Shown here: positions 7,245 through 12,061 of the stretch, piece after piece
Position numbering within the stretch: position 1 is the first letter of the stretch
How the letters are laid out: each line of letters starts with the position of its first letter
Origin: an uncultured Oscillospiraceae bacterium
GTDB taxonomy: Bacteria > Bacillota > Clostridia > Oscillospirales > Acutalibacteraceae
DNA: 12,061 nt
Assembly: GCA_905198295.1 (NCBI GenBank)
Contig: CAJKBW010000086.1
Span: forward strand, 1-12,061
Reading direction: 5' to 3'
Notes under the pieces: model-generated
What the model saw: the letters and a program-made list of their open reading frames with translations, nothing else
Told to the model about the DNA's origin: nothing
Database searches by the model: none
Position numbers and translations under genes: made by a program

Positions 7245-8327
7245 TCAAAATGCGTTGATGACCCGGGCCACCGTCTCCACTTCTTCCGTGGTCAGCTGCG
7301 GATGCACCGGGATCGAAACCACTTCATTTTTGATCACATCGGTCACCGGATACTGTGTCGGGAAGGACATCTCCTTATAGCACAGCTGTTCCGGAATAGA
7401 CAGCGGATAAAATACGCCGAAACCGATTCCGTTGTCCGCAAGATACTGGGTGAAGGCATCCCTGCGGCCGTTTTTGATGCGCAGGGTATACTGATGGTAG
7501 CAGTGATAACGATCCTGAGCACACACCGGTGTGTCAATATCGCTGTGATGAATATGCGCAGCATAATAATCCGCATTGCGGTTGCGCAGCTCGTTGAAAC
7601 GATCCAGCTTGGCCAGCTGGCACAGCCCGATCGACGCCGCCATATTCGTCATGCGATAGTTGTAGCCGATGATATCGTGGTGATAGCGGACCTTCATGCC
7701 GTGATTGATCAGAAGCTTTGCCTTTTCAGCCACCTCTTTATGCGGCGTCAGCACCATACCGCCCTCACCGGTCGTCATGTTTTTCGTCGGATAAAAGCTG
7801 AAGGCCGCCGCGTCGCCAAAGGTGCCGACACGCTGCCCCCTGTACATGGCGCCGTGCGCCTGCGCACAGTCCTCGATCAGCAAAAGGTTGTGCTTCCGGA
7901 CAAACGCCAGAATCGTATCCATATCGCAGGCTTGTCCAAACAGATGCACAATCAAAACCGCTTTGATCTGTGGATCCCGGGCCAGCTGCTTTTCCATTTC
8001 GTCAACCGAAATATTAAACGTTTTTTCGTCAATGTCCGCAAACACTGGCGTAGCGCCCGCATAAAGGATAGCGTTGGTGGAGGCAATAAACGAAAACGGC
8101 GTAGTCAGAACCTTATCCCCGGGACCGATGCCCAGCGAGCGAATAGCCACCTCCAGCGCAGTGGTTCCCGAGGTCGTGGCTATACCATATTCTGTCCCTG
8201 CATAAGCAGCAAACTCCTTTTCGAATTGTTCAACGACCGCACCGCAGGCGATCATACCGCTGTCAATCACTTTGCAGACGGCTTCCTTCTCCTCCGTCCC
8301 CACAAACGGCTTGGCAATTGCGATCAT
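7245..8327 (-). CDS. DegT/DnrJ/EryC1-family PLP aminotransferase (WbpE/WlbC-like)
   Basis: A 360-residue sugar aminotransferase, first gene of the leftward operon. Seen: KPFVGTEEKEAV at the start, TTSGTTALEVA (51-61), Asp153 in IEDCAQAHGA, and the Schiff-base Lys182 in FYPTKNMTTGEGG; the length is normal for the family. WbpE/WlbC enzymes aminate C3 of a 3-keto-UDP-GlcNAc derivative; the adjacent WbpD-like acetyltransferase and the Gfo/Idh oxidoreductase in the operon fit that pathway. The assignment is by context and general resemblance, and a C4-aminating role is possible. The ATG at 8327 has AAAGG 8 nt upstream; the in-frame TTG at 8354 has no such site and would fall within the transcript leader. 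Confidence 0.9.
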   Translation of the reverse strand: MIAIAKPFVGTEEKEAVCKVIDSGMIACGAVVEQFEKEFAAYAGTEYGIATTSGTTALEVAIRSLGIGPGDKVLTTPFSFIASTNAILYAGATPVFADIDEKTFNISVDEMEKQLARDPQIKAVLIVHLFGQACDMDTILAFVRKHNLLLIEDCAQAHGAMYRGQRVGTFGDAAAFSFYPTKNMTTGEGGMVLTPHKEVAEKAKLLINHGMKVRYHHDIIGYNYRMTNMAASIGLCQLAKLDRFNELRNRNADYYAAHIHHSDIDTPVCAQDRYHCYHQYTLRIKNGRRDAFTQYLADNGIGFGVFYPLSIPEQLCYKEMSFPTQYPVTDVIKNEVVSIPVHPQLTTEEVETVARVINAF

Positions 8328-8369
8328 AACCGTCACCTTTCCCTTCTGAAACAAATAAACATCTGTTTA

Positions 8370-8398
8370 ATTATAGGTTTTCATTCCCTATCCGTCAA
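8370..8398 (-). promoter_or_regulatory. Consensus sigma-A promoter for the leftward glycan operon
   Basis: Read on the minus strand: TTGACG (8398-8393), a 17-nt spacer, then TATAAT (8375-8370). This is five of six and six of six matches to the consensus with ideal spacing. It predicts a transcript starting near 8363 with a leader of about 36 nt before the ATG at 8327. No riboswitch-sized structure fits in that leader. Confidence 0.85.
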
Positions 8399-8403
8399 GT
8401 AAA

Positions 8404-8432
8404 ATTATACGCTTTTCTCCATTAAGTCAGAA
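8404..8432 (-). promoter_or_regulatory. Possible second, weaker leftward promoter
   Basis: A perfect TATAAT lies at 8409-8404 on the minus strand, upstream of the main promoter. At 17-nt spacing the -35 position is TTCTGA (8432-8427), a poor match, so any activity might need an activator. It may be chance in an AT-rich region. Confidence 0.3.
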
Positions 8433-8486
8433 AATCATCCTCGCTTTTTTCAAATATTTATGTGGCTTGTTCCGTGTTTTTTGTCA

Positions 8487-8509
8487 TCTTAAAACCTATT
8501 CTTTTAAGA
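8487..8509. repeat. 8-bp perfect inverted repeat, candidate operator
   Basis: TCTTAAAA (8487-8494) and TTTTAAGA (8502-8509) are exact reverse complements separated by CCTATTC. The repeat ends 14 nt before the -35 box of the rightward promoter. Its size suits a dimeric regulator, but AT-rich sequence makes chance palindromes common. No regulator gene is in the window. Confidence 0.4.
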
Positions 8510-8523
8510 CTTTTCTTCCAAGG

Positions 8524-8552
8524 TTGTCCGCTTGCCTTTAGCGTGGTATACT
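8524..8552 (+). promoter_or_regulatory. Sigma-A promoter for the deacetylase genes
   Basis: TTGTCC (8524-8529), a 17-nt spacer, then TATACT (8547-8552). Start of transcription is expected near 8559, giving a leader of about 27 nt with AAAGGCGG (8570-8577) 8 nt before the ATG at 8586. Confidence 0.75.
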
Positions 8553-8585
8553 TTTTGTAAAATTCATATAAAGGCGGTATCTAAT

Positions 8586-9281
8586 ATGTTTCAGGAAAAA
8601 AACAAGGCCATCACCTTCAGCTACGACGACGGCGTGACGCAGGACCGCCGGCTTATCGAGCTGTTCGGCCGTTACGGCCTGAAGGCCACTTTCAACCTCA
8701 ATTCCGGGCTGCTCGGTCTGCGGGGCGAAGTGCCCTGCTGCGGAACAACAGCACAGCACAATAAGGTGCAGCCGGAGGAAGTGCGCAGTCTGTATACGGG
8801 GCACGAGATCGCGGTACATACGCTTACCCATCCGAACCTGACCGAGCAGACAGACGAAGAAATCGTCCGGCAGGTCGAGGAAGACCGTCTGCGGCTGAGC
8901 GAACTAGCGGGCTATGAAGTGTTCGGCATGGCCTATCCCTGCGGCGGGGTCAACAACAACGATCACGCAGCGCAGGTGATCCGCGAGCGCACCGGAGTCA
9001 AATATTCCCGCACCATTACTTCCACCCATTCGTTTGCCCCGCAGGACAATCTCTACCGCTTTAACCCGACCGTTTACCATCTCGAGTGGGAGCAGTTATT
9101 CGCTCTGGGGGAACAGTTTGTGGCGATGCAGCCCGACACCCCGCAGCTGTTTTACGTCTGGGGACACAGCTATGAATTCGATGCTCACGATACCTGGGGA
9201 AAATTTGAAGAATTCTGCCGGCTGATCGCCGGACACGACGACATTTTCTACGGTACCAACCGCGAAGTGCTCGGCATTTAG
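8586..9281 (+). CDS. NodB-like polysaccharide deacetylase family protein, copy 1
   Basis: A 231-residue protein with a CE4/NodB-type domain and no signal peptide, so probably cytosolic. Seen: SYDDG (12-16; Asp14 the presumed base, Asp15 the metal ligand), HTLTH (78-82; two metal His), AYPCGG (116-121) in the motif-3 place with the usual Arg absent, and WGHS (His194) near motif 5. Family enzymes remove N- or O-acetyl groups from amino sugars; the substrate here is unknown. Compared with the next gene, it carries about 12 extra residues after residue 44, including a Cys-Cys pair (51-52), and has Cys119 where copy 2 has Tyr. The ATG at 8586 has AAAGGCGG 8 nt upstream; an ATG at 8532 lies inside the promoter and is not used. 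The gene is divergent from the amino-sugar operon, so deacylation of those products is an attractive but unproven role. Confidence 0.88.
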   Translation: MFQEKNKAITFSYDDGVTQDRRLIELFGRYGLKATFNLNSGLLGLRGEVPCCGTTAQHNKVQPEEVRSLYTGHEIAVHTLTHPNLTEQTDEEIVRQVEEDRLRLSELAGYEVFGMAYPCGGVNNNDHAAQVIRERTGVKYSRTITSTHSFAPQDNLYRFNPTVYHLEWEQLFALGEQFVAMQPDTPQLFYVWGHSYEFDAHDTWGKFEEFCRLIAGHDDIFYGTNREVLGI

Positions 9282-9285
9282 GAGG
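9280..9285 (+). promoter_or_regulatory. AGGAGG ribosome binding site overlapping the upstream stop codon
   Basis: The TAG stop of deacetylase copy 1 (9279-9281) supplies the first two bases of AGGAGG, which lies 10 nt before the ATG of copy 2 at 9296. This indicates cotranscription and coupled translation of the pair. Confidence 0.75.
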
Positions 9286-9295
9286 CAAAAACAGC

Positions 9296-9949
9296 ATGTT
9301 TCAGGGGAAGAACAAAGCGATTACCTTCAGCTACGACGACGGGGCGGTACAAGACATTCGACTGATCGAACTGCTTAACCGTTATGGCCTGAAGGCCACC
9401 TTCAACCTCAACTCCGGGCTGCTCGGCGGCTATAACCGTGTACCGCAGCAGGATGTCGCGGCGCTCTATGCCGGGCATGAGATCGCGGCACACACGCTGA
9501 CCCATCCCGACCTGCTGAAGCTCGGCGACGAGGCGGTTTTCCGCGAGGTGGAAGAGGATCGTCTGCGGCTCAGCGAGCTGGCGGGCTATACCGTTATCGG
9601 CATGGCTTACCCCTACGGTACCAGTGACAGCCGGGTGGTGGATATCCTGCGGCGCACCGGTGTGCGCTATTCCCGCACGGTGGAATGCACCCACTGCTTC
9701 ACGCCGCAGAAGGAAGATCTGCTGCGGCTCAACCCTACGGTATTTCACCTCGAGTGGGAGCAGTTATTCGCTTTGGGGGAACAGTTTGTGGAGATGCAGT
9801 CCGACACCCCACAGCTGTTTTACATCTGGGGGCACAGCTTCGAGCTTGACCGCCACGATGCCTGGGGAAAATTCGAGGCGTTTTGCCGGCTAATCGCCGG
9901 ACACGACGACATTTTCTACGGCACTAACCGCGAGGTGCTCGGTCTTTGA
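9296..9949 (+). CDS. NodB-like polysaccharide deacetylase family protein, copy 2
   Basis: A 217-residue tandem paralogue of the preceding gene, about 70 % identical by hand count, with the last third almost unchanged. Seen: SYDDG (12-16), HTLTH (66-70), AYPYGT (104-109) and WGHS (His180). The motif-3 position has the usual Pro-Tyr, whereas copy 1 has Pro-Cys, so this copy is closer to the canonical form. It lacks the Cys-rich insert of copy 1, and no signal peptide is present. Base-level identity is also high, including the uncommon TTA leucine codon in LEWEQLFAL, pointing to recent duplication or gene conversion. Same substrate uncertainty as copy 1; the two differ mainly in the loop after residue 44, where substrate preference could have shifted. 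The start at 9296 is supported by AGGAGG. Confidence 0.88.
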   Translation: MFQGKNKAITFSYDDGAVQDIRLIELLNRYGLKATFNLNSGLLGGYNRVPQQDVAALYAGHEIAAHTLTHPDLLKLGDEAVFREVEEDRLRLSELAGYTVIGMAYPYGTSDSRVVDILRRTGVRYSRTVECTHCFTPQKEDLLRLNPTVFHLEWEQLFALGEQFVEMQSDTPQLFYIWGHSFELDRHDAWGKFEAFCRLIAGHDDIFYGTNREVLGL

Positions 9950-10032
9950 TCGGCCGCATTTTGCAGATCTTAAGAATTTCTGCCGCTGGAATTCCGCATT
10001 GGCCGGTAAGATAGAGTACAGACCATTCTGCC

Positions 10033-10040
10033 AAAGGAGG
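10033..10040 (+). promoter_or_regulatory. Shine-Dalgarno AAAGGAGG deciding a TTG start
   Basis: A full-length Shine-Dalgarno sequence ends 7 nt before TTG at 10048. It fixes the phosphoesterase start on TTG. The 98-nt gap upstream (9950-10047) holds no clear promoter or terminator. Confidence 0.8.
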
Positions 10041-10047
10041 GCACCGC

Positions 10048-10872
10048 TTGAAAAAGCTTTTCCGGAAAAAGCGCACTTGGGTGCTGCTGATTCTTGCACT
10101 GCTGCTGTTTTTATGGTGGTTCGGCACCTTTACGCTGACCACCACCAAAGTGACGCTGACCAGCGGCAAGGTGAAAAACGACATCACCATTGTCCAGCTG
10201 ACCGACCTGCACGGCGCGCGCTTTGGGCGGGACAACGCAGCGCTGATCCGGCTCATCGAAAAGCAGGAACCGGATCTGATCGCCTGTACCGGAGACATGG
10301 CGTCGGCCGGCGACGAAAAAGGGCGGCAGACTGCTCTTTCGCTGCTTTCCCGTCTGGCGGAAGACTATCCGGTATACTTTGTCAATGGGGAGCACGATCA
10401 CACGCCGGCATTTCTGGACAGTCTGCGCGAGGCGGGGGTGCATGTGCTGGACTACACCACCGAAACGGTCACCGTCGGAGACACCACTCTGCGGCTGTAC
10501 GGTGCGACCAGCCTGTATTACTCACCGACCTACGATCTGACCAACGAATTCACGCCGGACGAGGAACACTACACCATTCTTCTCGCCCATATCCCCAACC
10601 GGGAGAAATTTGCGGCTTTCGGCACCGATCTGGCGCTGTGCGGCGACACCCACGGCGGGCAGGTGCGGCTGCCCTTTATCGGCCCGGTATATCATCAGGG
10701 AACTTGGTTCCCCAGACTGCTGTCCGACGGTGCGCCGCTCGATGACAAAGGCCTGTTCACCGAGGGGGATTTCCGCCTGTTCATCTCCAGCGGGCTGGGC
10801 AATTTTCCGATTCCGCTGCGGATCTGCAACCGGCCGGAAATCGCGGTGATCCGTTTGGAACCCGCCGCATGA
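10048..10872 (+). CDS. Membrane-anchored calcineurin-like metallophosphoesterase (YkuE-like) with variant metal site
   Basis: A 274-residue protein. A basic start (KKLFRKKR) and one hydrophobic helix (about 10-27) form an uncleaved signal anchor, which places the domain outside the membrane. Phosphoesterase motifs in order: TDLHG (Asp53, His55), TGDMA (Asp83), NGEHD (Glu115, His116), LAHIP (His181) and GDTHGG (Asp200, His202). In most family members the third is GNHD/E and the last GHTHGG; here Asn is Glu and the first His is Asp, both normally ligands of the second metal. The overall arrangement, with GxTHGGQ and a late ISSGLGNFPIPLR segment, fits YkuE-type enzymes, which act on phospholipid- or envelope-type phosphoesters. 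Its gene follows the deacetylase pair after 98 nt and may be read through from them. The substrate is unknown; altered metal preference is inferred. Confidence 0.88.
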   Translation: MKKLFRKKRTWVLLILALLLFLWWFGTFTLTTTKVTLTSGKVKNDITIVQLTDLHGARFGRDNAALIRLIEKQEPDLIACTGDMASAGDEKGRQTALSLLSRLAEDYPVYFVNGEHDHTPAFLDSLREAGVHVLDYTTETVTVGDTTLRLYGATSLYYSPTYDLTNEFTPDEEHYTILLAHIPNREKFAAFGTDLALCGDTHGGQVRLPFIGPVYHQGTWFPRLLSDGAPLDDKGLFTEGDFRLFISSGLGNFPIPLRICNRPEIAVIRLEPAA

Positions 10873-10987
10873 CCGGAACAGATTACCAAAAGCGATAAAA
10901 GTTTGCTAGAAATATCCGCCGCGATCCCGTATGCTGTTGGATAGAATGCATCTGTCTATAAATTTAAGCAACAGGAGCGTGTTGACC

Positions 10988-11998
10988 ATGAACGCCAGAG
11001 TCTGGCTCGAAAAGCTGAAAAACGCCCCCCGCAAAAAAGCGATGCCGGTCCTTTCCTTCCCGTCGGTCCATCTGCTCGGCATCACGGTGCGCGAGCTGAT
11101 CAGCGACAGCGACATGCAGGCCAGGGGCATGAAGATGGTCGCCGACCGGGTGCCGTCGGCCGCCTCGGTAAGCCTGATGGACCTTTCGGTGGAAGCGGAA
11201 GCGTTCGGCTCCACCATCCGCGTTTCAGACGATGAGGTGCCGACGGTCATCGGTGCGCTGGTCACCAGCGAAGAGGAGGCCGATGCGCTCAAGGTGCCGG
11301 AAGTCGGCACGGCGCGTACCGGGTTATACGTCGAAGCGATTGCCAAGGCCTGCAGGCTGATCACCGACCGACCGGTCTTTGCCGGCGTGATCGGGCCGTT
11401 TTCACTGGCCGGCCGTCTGATGGACGTGACCGAGGCGCTGGTCAACTGTTATACCGAGCCAGATATGGTGCATAAGACGATGGAAAAGGCGACCGAATTC
11501 CTGATTCAGTACTGCCTGGCGTACAAGGCTACCGGTGCGGGCGGCATCGTGATGGCAGAACCGCTGACCGGCCTGCTTTCGCCGGATATGGCGGCGGAAT
11601 TTTCCGAGCCGTATGTCAAGCGCATCGTTGACGCGGTGCAGGATGACGAGTTCATCATCATCTATCACAACTGCGGCAACAACACCGTGCTGATGAGCGA
11701 TTCCATCCTGCGCACCGGCTGTGCAGCATATCATTTCGGCAATTCGATCGACATCCACGACATGCTTGTGAAGGTGCCCAAAGATATCGTGGTGATGGGC
11801 AATGTGGATCCCGCCGGTCAGTTCCGCGGCGGCACGCCGGAATCCATCAAGGCGGAGACCAAGCGGATTATGGGTGAATGCTGCGCGGAATTCCCGAATT
11901 TCGTGATTTCGTCCGGCTGCGACATCCCGCCGGCCAGTCCCTGGGAAAACATCGACGCGTTCTTTGAAGCGGTCGAGGAATTTTACAACGAAGCCTGA
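10988..11998 (+). CDS. Uroporphyrinogen decarboxylase-superfamily protein, MtaA/CmuA-like corrinoid methyltransferase
   Basis: A 336-residue TIM-barrel protein. Seen: a zinc-site pattern His227-x-Cys229 in YHNCGNN and Cys311 in SSGCDIPP, matching the H-x-C-xn-C ligand set of MtaA/MtbA-type methylcobamide:thiol methyltransferases; true uroporphyrinogen decarboxylases (HemE) lack it. VIGPFSLAGRL (about 136-146) and VMGNVDPAG in the later half also fit the methyltransferase branch. Such proteins move a methyl group from a corrinoid protein to a thiol or another acceptor in the cytosol. No corrinoid protein, substrate-specific methyltransferase or activase gene is in the window, so donor and acceptor are unknown. 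The ATG at 10988 has AGGAG 10 nt upstream; an ATG at 10931 has none. The 115-nt gap before it shows no convincing promoter. Genes further right could add partners. Confidence 0.87.
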   Translation: MNARVWLEKLKNAPRKKAMPVLSFPSVHLLGITVRELISDSDMQARGMKMVADRVPSAASVSLMDLSVEAEAFGSTIRVSDDEVPTVIGALVTSEEEADALKVPEVGTARTGLYVEAIAKACRLITDRPVFAGVIGPFSLAGRLMDVTEALVNCYTEPDMVHKTMEKATEFLIQYCLAYKATGAGGIVMAEPLTGLLSPDMAAEFSEPYVKRIVDAVQDDEFIIIYHNCGNNTVLMSDSILRTGCAAYHFGNSIDIHDMLVKVPKDIVVMGNVDPAGQFRGGTPESIKAETKRIMGECCAEFPNFVISSGCDIPPASPWENIDAFFEAVEEFYNEA

Positions 11999-12059
11999 GG
12001 AGGGGCGCCGCCCCTCCACCCCGCCACCTTTAAAAAGGTGGACGAAACTTTTATGTTTC
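11999..12059 (+). terminator. Hairpin cluster after the methyltransferase gene (terminator or dispersed intergenic repeat)
   Basis: Directly after the TGA stop come three inverted repeats: GGAGGGGC/GCCCCTCC (11999-12006 and 12010-12017, 3-nt loop), CCACCTT/AAGGTGG (12024-12030 and 12035-12041) and GAAAC/GTTTC (12044-12048 and 12055-12059). A short TTTT (12049-12052) follows the second stem after a 7-nt gap, so it is not a textbook intrinsic terminator. Its place right at the stop codon suggests 3'-end formation. Confidence 0.5.
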
Positions 12060-12061
12060 AT

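Noticed and set aside
3068..8327. The two aminotransferases as a recent duplication like the deacetylases
   Set aside because: They share only family motifs; lengths, inserts and active-site surroundings (SFHARKSITTG against SFYPTKNMTTG) differ, so they are distant paralogues.
8328..8363. Leader of the leftward operon as a riboswitch or attenuator
   Set aside because: The predicted leader is only about 36 nt and has no stable hairpin or U-run.
7212..8402. 396-codon open frame on the plus strand
   Set aside because: It is antisense to the first aminotransferase, which has all PLP motifs; its composition is not protein-like and it spans the promoter.
9963..9982. Short inverted repeat GCAGA...TCTGC between deacetylase copy 2 and the phosphoesterase
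   Set aside because: Five-base arms with an 11-nt loop and no following T-run; too weak to call a terminator or operator.
9999..10745. 248-codon frame overlapping the phosphoesterase in another frame
   Set aside because: The TTG-start frame at 10048 has a perfect ribosome binding site and all phosphoesterase motifs; the other translation is Arg/His/Ala-rich with no recognisable domain.
10937..10962. TTGGAT...TATAAA as a promoter for the methyltransferase
   Set aside because: The spacer is only 14 nt and other pairings give poor -35 boxes, so no promoter is claimed.
11402..12061. 219-codon minus-strand frame running off the right edge
   Set aside because: It is antisense to the methyltransferase, whose zinc ligands and family motifs are clear; its low-complexity His/Asp/Arg composition marks it as a shadow.

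Overview
The window looks like chromosome of a Gram-positive, moderately GC-rich member of the Clostridia, probably a gut Oscillospiraceae/Ruminococcaceae-type bacterium. This rests on the strong AGGAGG-type ribosome binding sites, frequent TTG/GTG starts, consensus sigma-A promoters, clostridial-type protein families and paired GC-rich hairpins at the right edge. The taxonomy is inference; no marker gene is present. No tRNA, rRNA, CRISPR array, transposase or phage gene was seen.

Left two thirds (8327 down to 35, minus strand): one tightly packed nine-gene operon, read leftward from a near-consensus promoter (TTGACG-N17-TATAAT, 8370-8398). In order of transcription: a WbpE/WlbC-like PLP aminotransferase, a WbpD/WlbB-like hexapeptide N-acetyltransferase, a four-helix SMR/EamA-type small membrane protein, a GtrB/ArnC/DPM1-like family-2 glycosyltransferase, a Gfo/Idh/MocA (WbpB/WlbA-like) oxidoreductase, a second DegT/LegC-like aminotransferase, an extended SDR 4,6-dehydratase/epimerase (LegB-like), a second hexapeptide acyltransferase, and a large polytopic membrane protein (DUF6056/GT-C-like). 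Gaps are 11 to 42 nt or short overlaps. A ribosome binding site at the extreme left suggests the operon continues outside the window.

Together these genes look like a complete surface-glycosylation cassette. One set makes an unusual N-acylated amino sugar on a nucleotide: a 3-amino branch (oxidoreductase, aminotransferase, acetyltransferase) and a 4-amino-6-deoxy branch (dehydratase, aminotransferase, acyltransferase). The GT2 would load a sugar onto undecaprenyl phosphate, the SMR protein would flip it, and the polytopic protein would transfer it to a polymer or protein outside the membrane. Each component has known relatives; the combination and the final sugar are inference.

A 258-bp AT-rich divergent region (8328-8585) separates this operon from a rightward group. 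It holds a promoter for each direction and an 8-bp inverted repeat.

Right third (plus strand): two tandem, recently duplicated cytosolic NodB-like polysaccharide deacetylases (about 70 % identical by hand count), a membrane-anchored calcineurin-like metallophosphoesterase with an altered second metal site, and a uroporphyrinogen decarboxylase-superfamily/MtaA-like corrinoid methyltransferase with an intact H-x-C...C zinc motif. The window ends in closely spaced hairpins that may be a terminator or a dispersed intergenic repeat.
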